55,461 nucleotides of DNA, taken from the NCBI GenBank assembly GCA_031555505.1, contig JAVBUH010000024.1:1-55461 (forward strand). The letters run 5' to 3'. Below are positions 42,404 through 49,312 of the stretch, in pieces. Made by a program: the position numbers and the translations under genes. This DNA is from JAJDIA01 sp031555505. Its GTDB lineage: Bacteria; Bacteroidota; Bacteroidia; Bacteroidales; Tannerellaceae. Positions within the stretch are counted from its first letter, which is position 1. Every line of letters begins with the position of its first letter. The notes below the pieces were generated by a model that was not told the origin of the DNA, made no database searches, and saw nothing but the letters and a program-made list of their open reading frames with translations.

Positions 42404-42419
42404 TGCAACAGTTGTGCCG
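42404..42419 (-). promoter_or_regulatory. Sigma-54 promoter (-24/-12) of the ABC/two-component operon
   Basis: On the minus strand the bases are CGGCACAACTGTTGCA. GG, ten bases, then GC match the -24/-12 rule, and GGCAC..TTGCA matches the extended consensus except for the first base. Transcription would begin near 42393, about 24 nt before the ATG at 42369. The operon encodes an NtrC-type activator, which supports the call. Confidence 0.75.
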
Positions 42420-42464
42420 AAGATGTATCTGTCTGTAAATCTGATTTTTATTTGTTTTCAGGGG

Positions 42465-42480
42465 TGTCCGGAACCGGACA
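42465..42480. promoter_or_regulatory. Probable upstream activator site for the NtrC-type regulator
   Basis: TGTCCGGAACCGGACA has perfect 7-bp arms around AA. Its centre is about 80 bp upstream of the predicted sigma-54 start, a usual enhancer distance. A half-like word CGTCC follows at about 42485. Confidence 0.6.
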
Positions 42481-42798
42481 AAACCGTCCATACTTTCGGG
42501 CAGGGATCAGGGCTTTATTTGCTTTCGCTATTATTAACAGAAAAATCACGGGAAAAAGCGCGTGAAGTGCAACCTTTCATTTGCCCAAGCCGTCTACTAT
42601 AATGAAAGCATAAACCAAAAGATAGTTTAACAACAGGTAACGTAAGTCTGACCAAAATCCAAAATTGCAGAATACATGGAAAAGTTATTTGATGTAAGGT
42701 TTTGGGATGGGTATGAGGCAAAAAGAGCGTTTAGGTTATTTTTTTAGATTGTGATTAGGTGATAGTCGTTTAGGTTAAACATTGTAATAGTAAAAGGT

Positions 42799-43185
42799 AT
42801 GAAACGTTTAGTTTATTTGGCGGTATTTATGGCGGTGGGTATTACAGGAAGTTGGGCGCAGCATGCACAAACGGTAAAGAAACCGTTTGAATTGAATTTC
42901 AATCAATTGACTACTTTTCTGGAACTCTCGCCTTTTCAGTGGAACGAAGTAAAGGCAATCAATGATCATTTTATTTTGCAACAGCATGAATCATTGATGG
43001 GGACCCCGGCCCGGCAGGAAAAACGGATGCAACAGGCAATATACGGAAATTTGAAATTAATGAAGGACGTATTGACGAATGAGCAGTACCGGAAGTATAT
43101 CGCATTGTTGAATGTGACAAACAATAATAACCAGGTCATTGCTTATGACGAATTGCCGGATATCAATCTTGCAAATGTTGAATAA
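42799..43185 (+). CDS. Small secreted protein, paralogue 1
   Basis: This 128-residue protein has a signal peptide (core LAVFMAVGITGSW, cleavage near AQ, residue 21). The mature part is helical: an N-terminal FNQLTTFLELSPFQWNEVKAI segment and a C-terminal helix with NLKLMKDVLTNEQYRKYIALL. The second gene, 16 bp later, has the same plan, with the shared ending LS/TxEQYRKYxxLL. The layout (helical, periplasmic, about 100 residues, with an LTxEQ-type element) loosely recalls Spy/CpxP-like proteins, but I cannot assign a family. Confidence 0.7.
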   Translation: MKRLVYLAVFMAVGITGSWAQHAQTVKKPFELNFNQLTTFLELSPFQWNEVKAINDHFILQQHESLMGTPARQEKRMQQAIYGNLKLMKDVLTNEQYRKYIALLNVTNNNNQVIAYDELPDINLANVE

Positions 43186-43201
43186 TTAATATCCAAACAG
43201 C

Positions 43202-43585
43202 ATGAAACGTTTAGCTTTAATGGTTGCCATTCTGATGGTGATGGCGATGGAAGGATATGCACAGGAGGATAGGTGGATGCAGGATGCAACATTCAAGCGG
43301 CTGAATGCCTATTTACAGCTATATCCCGGGCAGGTGGAGCAAGTATATGAAATCTATTGTTTCTTTGTTGTCCAGTTGCAACCATCCAAATCTGCCGATG
43401 CCCAGTTTGAGAATGAGCAATCGGAGGATGTTCAGCATGCCCTGATCGGGCATTTGAGGCGGATGTATCATGCGCTTTCCGGCGAGCAGTATCGTAAATA
43501 TGTTGAATTGTTGGATGTAAGCCGGTCGCATATACAAGATGACAGATTGAATCCTGAACTGAAACGTTACCTGGCTCTTAGGTAA
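43202..43585 (+). CDS. Small secreted protein, paralogue 2
   Basis: This 127-residue protein starts with MKRLALMVAILMVMAM, a signal peptide ending near GYAQ. The mature part has FKRLNAYLQLYPGQVEQVYEIY and HLRRMYHALSGEQYRKYVELLDVS, corresponding segment by segment to the upstream gene. The two probably arose by tandem duplication and are co-transcribed. It is next to the envelope-type sigma-54 ABC operon but on the other strand. Function unknown. Confidence 0.7.
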   Translation: MKRLALMVAILMVMAMEGYAQEDRWMQDATFKRLNAYLQLYPGQVEQVYEIYCFFVVQLQPSKSADAQFENEQSEDVQHALIGHLRRMYHALSGEQYRKYVELLDVSRSHIQDDRLNPELKRYLALR

Positions 43586-43700
43586 CCCGCGGCATGCGGA
43601 AATGGAAACAGAGGGTGTGTGGGCCTTCTTTGATACAGCCTCCTTTGAATAAATTGATGCATATCAAGATTGATTATTTCATTAATATGGAATCTTTTCC

Positions 43701-43708
43701 TAATTTTG
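43701..43708 (+). promoter_or_regulatory. Bacteroidetes -7 promoter box for the oxidoreductase operon
   Basis: TAATTTTG matches TAnnTTTG and lies 54 bp before the chosen start at 43763. Confidence 0.55.
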
Positions 43709-43762
43709 GGCGTTTTATGCTTTCATAAAACAGAATAGAAACCACTTATATTAATGTTAATC

Positions 43763-45232
43763 ATGAAGGAAATGACAAAAAAAGGCATTAGCCGCCGCGA
43801 GTTCTTAGGTTACTCTGCGTTAGGTTTGGCTGGATTAACCATTCTTCCCAGCTGGGCGCAGAATGGAGTACGTATCGCACCGAGCGATCGGGTTGTATTA
43901 GGGTTTATCGGATTGGGGCAACAGGCATTGTCAGACTTTGCCGGTTTTGCCGCTTGTCCGGGTGTGCAAGTCGCCGCTTGCTGCGATGTGGATACCATGA
44001 AGACCGAACGTTTCAGAAGGCGTATTGCCGATTGGCAAAAAACAAAAGGCATGACCGCGCGTTGCGACATGTATGAGTTCTACGAAGAACTGTTGGACCG
44101 TAAAGACATTGACGCTATTGAAGTAGCCACTCCCGACCATTGGCACGCATTGACTACGATCCACGCCTGCCAGTCAGGCAAGGATGTGTATTGCCAGAAA
44201 CCCCTGGCTTTCACCATCTCTGAAGGATTGGCGATGGTAAAAGCCGTTCGTGAAAACAGACGCGTGTTGCAGGTGGGTAGCCAGCAACGTTCGAGCGCTG
44301 AATTCCAGAAGGCCATCGAACTGGTACAAAACGGAGCTATCGGCCATATCGAAAAGATTTATGCACGTGTAGGCGCGCCTCCCAAACCGCTGGATCTGCC
44401 CGAAGAAGCGATTCCGGCCAACCTGAATTTCAACCAATGGATGGGACCGCTGAACGATCCGAAGATCCATTACCATCCCGACCTGTGTCCTCCTATTTCG
44501 CTGGATCCGGTACAGAACGAAAAACTGTGGGGTGCATGGCGCTGGTATCAGGAAACCGGCAACGGTTATACAGCCGACTGGGGTGCGCACATGTTTGATA
44601 TCGCTCAGGCAGCTATCGGCATGGACGGCTCAGGTCCGGTTGAATTTATTCCGCAAGGCTACAACGGCACACAGTGGGCCACTATGAAATATGCCAACGG
44701 TATAGTGATGACGGAGCAACCGTTCCTCGACGATAACGAAGGTGCACAAGGTATCAGGTTCATTGGCTCTAACGGCTGGATTGAAGTAGCCCGCGGTTAT
44801 TTGGCTTGCTCTGATCCTTCGAAGGTGCCGGCGGAAGTAGCCGGTCGGCGTCCGATGAGCCAGGCCGAAATGATGAAGATGTACGAAGAGTACAAAAAAC
44901 GCATGGAAGAAGAAGCCAAGAATGCGGCAAAGAATAAGAATAAGAAAGGTACTCCTGCGGGAGGTATGGCCGGAAGTTATGAAACCAATGCTCCGCACAT
45001 GCAGAACTTTATCGATTGCGTACGCTCACGCAAGAACCCAATCGCTCCGGTTGAGGTAGGCGCAAGCACCAACACACTGTGCTGCCTGGCCAATATCGCC
45101 CGCGAATTGAACCGCCCGGTGAAATGGGATCCGGCAACGCTGAGCTTTGGCGACGACAAGGATGCGGCCAACCACCGTCTGTACTGGTATCACTACCGGA
45201 ATCCGTATACATTACCGTATTTTTGTAAATAA
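43763..45232 (+). CDS. Tat-exported Gfo/Idh/MocA family oxidoreductase
   Basis: This 489-residue protein has a twin-arginine signal (SRREFLGYSALG, residues about 10-21) and then a Rossmann NAD-binding domain with VLGFIGLGQQALSDF. The conserved Lys sits in CQKPLAFT (usually EKP). The C-terminal half is the alpha/beta substrate domain, followed by an Ala/Lys-rich stretch (about 395-415) and AGSYETNAPHMQNFID. Such enzymes oxidise or isomerise sugars or inositol-like substrates. The start at 43754 is possible but 43763 puts fewer residues before the Tat motif. It is 9 bp before an isomerase-like gene, so both probably act on the same sugar in the periplasm. Confidence 0.88.
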   Translation: MKEMTKKGISRREFLGYSALGLAGLTILPSWAQNGVRIAPSDRVVLGFIGLGQQALSDFAGFAACPGVQVAACCDVDTMKTERFRRRIADWQKTKGMTARCDMYEFYEELLDRKDIDAIEVATPDHWHALTTIHACQSGKDVYCQKPLAFTISEGLAMVKAVRENRRVLQVGSQQRSSAEFQKAIELVQNGAIGHIEKIYARVGAPPKPLDLPEEAIPANLNFNQWMGPLNDPKIHYHPDLCPPISLDPVQNEKLWGAWRWYQETGNGYTADWGAHMFDIAQAAIGMDGSGPVEFIPQGYNGTQWATMKYANGIVMTEQPFLDDNEGAQGIRFIGSNGWIEVARGYLACSDPSKVPAEVAGRRPMSQAEMMKMYEEYKKRMEEEAKNAAKNKNKKGTPAGGMAGSYETNAPHMQNFIDCVRSRKNPIAPVEVGASTNTLCCLANIARELNRPVKWDPATLSFGDDKDAANHRLYWYHYRNPYTLPYFCK

Positions 45233-45241
45233 TGGATAGCT

Positions 45242-46201
45242 ATGAGTAACAGAAGAGATTTTTTACGGAATGCATCCCTGCTTACTGCCGGAGGTTTACT
45301 GGCGGGTAAAGCAGGATTGGCAAGTGCGAAAACAGCCGAAGCACCTGTGGTAAATGCACAGAAAGCATTGGGTCTGCAAATCTATTCATTGCAGAGAGAA
45401 TTGTATGACGACGTTCCCAAACGGATGCGAGAGTTGAAGGATATGGGGTATGTGAACTTGGAACTGGCCGGATACGGCGGAGGGAAGATCAACGGTATGG
45501 ATCTGATGCAATTCAAGAAGATGGCCGAAGATGCCGGCTTGAAGATTGTCAGTTCACACGTGAATCCCGCAGTGCCGGGTAAGCCTTTCCTGTTGGATTA
45601 TACCAGGGACCTGGTTCCGCAGATCAGCGAATACTGGAAAGTAGCTGCTGCCGATCATGCGAAATTGGGTTGCAAGTATCTGGTTCAGCCCATGATGCCG
45701 AATGTGAATACACACGCCGATGCCGATCTGATCTGCGAAATATTCAACGATGCCGGTAAGATTTGCAAGGATGCCGGTCTGATTTTCGGATATCACAACC
45801 ATAACTTCGAGTTCAAACGGATCGTGAAGCCGGAAGATGCTGCCAAACCGGCCATGCCGTGGGAGGTGAAAGGCGACCAGATCATGGACCTTTTTCTGGC
45901 CGGAACAGATCCCAACCTCGTGAACTTTGAACTGGATGTGTATTGGACGGTACGTGGCGGTAACGATCCGTTGGAATACCTGAAAAAATATCCGAAACGC
46001 ATCGTAGCCCTGCATATCAAAGATACGGCTATTTTGGGACAGAGTGGGTTGCTGAATTTCGGCAACATCTTCAACCAGATGTATGCCAACGGTATTCAGG
46101 ATTATTTTGTGGAACTGGAGCAAATGCCTGATGGCCGTTCACAGATGGCCGGTGTGAAGGATTGCGCTGCCTATCTGCAGCATGCACCGTTTGTGAAATG
46201 A
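45242..46201 (+). CDS. Tat-exported sugar phosphate isomerase/epimerase-like TIM barrel
   Basis: This 319-residue protein opens with SNRRDFLRNASLLTAGGLL, a Tat-type signal. The mature domain is a xylose-isomerase-like AP_endonuc_2 barrel: LGLQIYSLQREL, VNLELAGYGGG, FGYHNHNFEF (metal-binding His/Glu near residue 185), NFELDVYWTVRGG and HIKDTA. This group isomerises or epimerises keto-sugars, such as 3-keto sugars made by partner oxidoreductases. The adjacency to the Gfo/Idh/MocA gene supports that. A terminator follows. Confidence 0.87.
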   Translation: MSNRRDFLRNASLLTAGGLLAGKAGLASAKTAEAPVVNAQKALGLQIYSLQRELYDDVPKRMRELKDMGYVNLELAGYGGGKINGMDLMQFKKMAEDAGLKIVSSHVNPAVPGKPFLLDYTRDLVPQISEYWKVAAADHAKLGCKYLVQPMMPNVNTHADADLICEIFNDAGKICKDAGLIFGYHNHNFEFKRIVKPEDAAKPAMPWEVKGDQIMDLFLAGTDPNLVNFELDVYWTVRGGNDPLEYLKKYPKRIVALHIKDTAILGQSGLLNFGNIFNQMYANGIQDYFVELEQMPDGRSQMAGVKDCAAYLQHAPFVK

Positions 46202-46224
46202 AGCATTGGATAAATATATAGTGT

Positions 46225-46252
46225 AAAAGCCCCGGGAGATCGGGGCTTTTCT
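46225..46252 (+). terminator. Terminator after the isomerase-like gene
   Basis: AAAAGCCCCG, loop GGAGAT, CGGGGCTTTT: a 10-bp perfect stem ending in T residues. Confidence 0.9.
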
Positions 46253-46362
46253 TATACAATGAAGGGCATAACTGCGTTTCTAAAAGAATGTTGCGTAAGG
46301 TTATCGTAGCTAAAATATAATAAATATTAGCGTTTTATTAGGCGTAAAGCCAAAAATGTTTC

Positions 46363-46370
46363 TACTTTTG
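46363..46370 (+). promoter_or_regulatory. Bacteroidetes -7 promoter box for the DUF6242 gene
   Basis: TACTTTTG matches TAnnTTTG and lies 29 bp before the start at 46400. Confidence 0.6.
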
Positions 46371-46399
46371 TGCCTCTATAGGACAAATTTATAGTTTGG

Positions 46400-47767
46400 A
46401 TGAAAAATCGCATAGGATTCTTTATTGTCGGTTGTTTGGTATACTTCCTGTCTTCCTGTCTTGGGGGAGATGATTCAACGGAGTATGTGGTTGATAAAAA
46501 TTGTCAGATCAGTGCTTTTTCGCTGAAACATGATTCTGTACCGGGGCTGAGTAGTGTGAAGTTTACGATCGATCAGTTGACCGGTCGTATTTTTAACGCC
46601 GATTCGCTGCCTTATGGCACAGTGATTGGAAAAGTGGTATGTACCCTCTCGTACATGGGAAATTCGGTGATTGGGAATACGGTGATGCAGCAAGCAACAG
46701 GAGACACTCTCTACTGGAACGGAACGGACTCCCTGGATTTTTCCAAGCCGGTTAAGTTCACGACAGTGGCCTACGATGGAGTTACGACTAAATCCTATAT
46801 GGCCCAGGTCAATATCCACCAGCAGATGCCCGATTCCATGGTTTGGTCGCTTTTCTCCAATCAGATCACCGGTATCCGGATGAAAGAACAGCGGGTAATT
46901 ACCCATTCATACCAGGGAGTTGATTCCTATTTGATGTATGTACGCCCCTCCGACAATAGTGCGTATCGCCTTTATCAGGCTCCTGTGTCGGATGCCCGGA
47001 ACTGGAATGAAATAACACTGAGCGGCCTGCCTGCTTCGGGTATCCCCCTGGCGCAGGTTACGGCATACAATGGGTTGCTGTATCTGCCTTCCTCAAGCGG
47101 AGTGCTGTATCAATCCGAAGACGGGCAGGTATGGACCGTTGCCGATGCCGGGATGAATGTGTATTACCTGTTTGGAATTGTTAAAGAAGCGCAAAACCAG
47201 CCTGCGATCCTGGCGGGTATTGTGGATAAAGAGGGTACGTTGACTTTTGCTGCCATGAATACAGCTAAGGAGTGGACGATGGGTGATGCGGTACCCGCCG
47301 GTTTTCCTGTGACTGGTTTCGGTAATGCCGGTTATTACAGTATGTATCACGAATACCTGATGGTGGCCGGTGGCCGGGACAAAGACAACCAGTTGCTCAA
47401 CAGCGTGTGGTCTACCGCCAACGGGACCAACTGGGTGAAGATGACCGATGATGAAGCGACCAACTTCGGTAAACGGGAAGGCGTGATGTTGACAGCGTAT
47501 GACGACAAGTATTTCCTGATTGGCGGGTTGACCGCAGACGGGAAAGGCTCCAAAGATATGTATACTTCGATCGACCGGGGCATCAACTGGGCATTGCAGG
47601 ATACACTGGTGATACTGCCGGATGCATACACCGGAAGAGGTTTCTCGTCCATTCAGGTGGATAAAGATCAGTATATGTTTATCTTTGCCGGTAAAACCGG
47701 ACAGGGTACGGACGAGTTGAATGAGATCTGGCGTGGCCGGATCAACCGGTTAGGGTTTGATAAGTAG
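46400..47767 (+). CDS. DUF6242 domain lipoprotein
   Basis: This is a 455-residue lipoprotein: the signal peptide ends in LSSC with lipid-anchored Cys near residue 20, then LGGDDS, an acidic stretch that in this phylum favours surface export. An N-terminal immunoglobulin-like segment (about 30-145) is followed by a beta-propeller-like or exo-sialidase-like region of repeats (about 160-450) with DGQVWTV, ANGTNWVKM and DRGINWALQ at intervals. The family is known only from Bacteroidales. It precedes DUF6089, uppS and bamA, an order I recall as conserved, which hints at an envelope role. Confidence 0.8.
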   Translation: MKNRIGFFIVGCLVYFLSSCLGGDDSTEYVVDKNCQISAFSLKHDSVPGLSSVKFTIDQLTGRIFNADSLPYGTVIGKVVCTLSYMGNSVIGNTVMQQATGDTLYWNGTDSLDFSKPVKFTTVAYDGVTTKSYMAQVNIHQQMPDSMVWSLFSNQITGIRMKEQRVITHSYQGVDSYLMYVRPSDNSAYRLYQAPVSDARNWNEITLSGLPASGIPLAQVTAYNGLLYLPSSSGVLYQSEDGQVWTVADAGMNVYYLFGIVKEAQNQPAILAGIVDKEGTLTFAAMNTAKEWTMGDAVPAGFPVTGFGNAGYYSMYHEYLMVAGGRDKDNQLLNSVWSTANGTNWVKMTDDEATNFGKREGVMLTAYDDKYFLIGGLTADGKGSKDMYTSIDRGINWALQDTLVILPDAYTGRGFSSIQVDKDQYMFIFAGKTGQGTDELNEIWRGRINRLGFDK

Positions 47768-47844
47768 AAAGTTCGTGCGATAACATATAATTTTATGAGG
47801 CTTTTGGCGTTAGAAAAAGAGGTGTGCTAATAAACAACAAGCTT

Positions 47845-48552
47845 ATGACATCAACTTTTTTTCGACGTATCCTCATACTACTTTTATCGGTCGTTTTGTT
47901 TCCGGCGCTTTATGCGCAGGAATATAAATATGAAATAGGCGGAATGCTTGGCGGCGCTTTTTATATGGGCGACGTGAATAAGGGAACGCTCTTTAAAAGT
48001 ACAAACCCTTCACTGGGTGCGGTGTTCCGCTACAATGCCAACTTCAGATGGGCCTTGAAAGCCGATCTGTTGTGGGCGAAAATTGCAGGAAGCACCAAGG
48101 GATTGGATAATGTGTTCCCGTTTCCGGGTGAGGTCTCTTTCGGCCGTAGCCTGATCGAACTGGGCGGACAGGCGGAGTTTAACTTTTTTCCGTACAGCGA
48201 TAAGTACGCGTATATGAATACGAGACGATTCACGCCTTATCTGCTGTTGGGATTAGGGCTAACGGTAGCTCCCGGAGGAGATAAAACCTTCGCCGGCATA
48301 CACATCCCCATCGGTGCGGGTGTGAAATATAAGATTGTGAACCGGGTGAATCTGGGCTGTGAGTTCTCTTTCCGTAAGTTGTTTGCCGACAACCTGGAAG
48401 GGAAAACCGAACTGGACAATCCCTACGGCATTTCGAGTAGTGCCTGGAAAAACAAAGACTGGTATTCGTGCTTGTTATTGTCGGTGACCTGGGACTTTGG
48501 TCCGCGCAGTAACCCTTGTAACAATGCCAACAGTATTATAAATGGTTTTTAG
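47845..48552 (+). CDS. DUF6089 outer-membrane beta-barrel protein
   Basis: This 235-residue protein has a signal peptide (ILILLLSVVLFPALYAQ) and then an eight-stranded-barrel-like pattern beginning YKYEIGGMLGGAFYMGD, with alternating hydrophobic residues and the strand ALKADLLWAKIAG. I choose ATG 47845 over an upstream in-frame GTG (47824) since it places the start directly at the signal peptide. The gene sits between DUF6242 and uppS, 14 bp before uppS. The function of the family is unknown. Confidence 0.82.
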   Translation: MTSTFFRRILILLLSVVLFPALYAQEYKYEIGGMLGGAFYMGDVNKGTLFKSTNPSLGAVFRYNANFRWALKADLLWAKIAGSTKGLDNVFPFPGEVSFGRSLIELGGQAEFNFFPYSDKYAYMNTRRFTPYLLLGLGLTVAPGGDKTFAGIHIPIGAGVKYKIVNRVNLGCEFSFRKLFADNLEGKTELDNPYGISSSAWKNKDWYSCLLLSVTWDFGPRSNPCNNANSIINGF

Positions 48553-48566
48553 CATAAAACAGTGAT

Positions 48567-49307
48567 ATGTCACTACAGGAAGAAATAGACAAAAGTAGGC
48601 TGCCCCGCCATGTGGCAGTGATCATGGACGGCAACGGCCGCTGGGCGAAAGCACAGGGAAAAGACCGTAGTTCGGGCCATCAGGAAGGTGTCGTTTCTGT
48701 CCGCAAAGTGTTGGAAGCTGCAGTCGCTATCGGTGTGGAATACCTGACAATGTACACGTTCTCTACCGAAAACTGGAGCCGGCCCGAGGCCGAAATCCAG
48801 GCGTTGATGCATCTGCTGGTGTCGGCTATCCATAAGGAAACGCCTGACCTGATGAAGAATAATGTACGCCTGCTGGCGATTGGGGATTTATCCCGTTTGC
48901 CGGAAGATGCCCGCCTGACATTGCTCGATTGCATCAGGCAGACCGCTTCAAATACCGGCACTTCGCTGGTATTGGCGCTCAGCTATTCATCGCGTTGGGA
49001 ACTGGTGGATGCCATCAGACAACTGGCAACGGCTGTCTCTGAAAAAAGACTTGCCCCGGGTGATGTTACTGAGGAAATGGTGTCTGAACACCTGACCACA
49101 AAAGGTATTCCCGACCCGGATCTGTTGGTCAGGACCGGCGGCGAGAAGCGTATCAGCAACTTCCTCCTTTGGCAGTTGTCGTACGCCGAATTGTATTTTA
49201 CCGATGTGTTCTGGCCTGATTTCCGGGAAGAAGCGTTTTATGAAGCCATTGTGTATTACCAGCAACGCGAACGGCGTTATGGAAAAACCAGTGAACAGTT
49301 AGTCTGA
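48567..49307 (+). CDS. Isoprenyl transferase (undecaprenyl diphosphate synthase) UppS
   Basis: UppS builds the C55 lipid carrier for peptidoglycan and surface glycans from isopentenyl diphosphate. The 246-residue protein shows HVAVIMDGNGRWAK with catalytic Asp21, YLTMYTFSTENWSRP (about 57-71), and near the end the conserved RTGGEKRISNFLLWQLSYAELYF (residues about 190-212), with the metal and diphosphate ligands. Length fits. It lies 5 bp before bamA, a conserved neighbourhood in this phylum. Confidence 0.95.
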   Translation: MSLQEEIDKSRLPRHVAVIMDGNGRWAKAQGKDRSSGHQEGVVSVRKVLEAAVAIGVEYLTMYTFSTENWSRPEAEIQALMHLLVSAIHKETPDLMKNNVRLLAIGDLSRLPEDARLTLLDCIRQTASNTGTSLVLALSYSSRWELVDAIRQLATAVSEKRLAPGDVTEEMVSEHLTTKGIPDPDLLVRTGGEKRISNFLLWQLSYAELYFTDVFWPDFREEAFYEAIVYYQQRERRYGKTSEQLV

Positions 49308-49312
49308 TATTA

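Larger units (their letters stand above)
42370..42798. other. Intergenic regulatory region of the sigma-54 operon
   Basis: This stretch separates the ABC operon (minus) from the small secreted genes (plus). It holds the sigma-54 promoter (42404-42419) and the enhancer-like palindrome (42465-42480). From 42481 to 42798 I see no gene and no strong repeat; a promoter for the plus-strand genes must lie in the last 150 bp, but no full TAnnTTTG box was recognised there. Confidence 0.6.
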
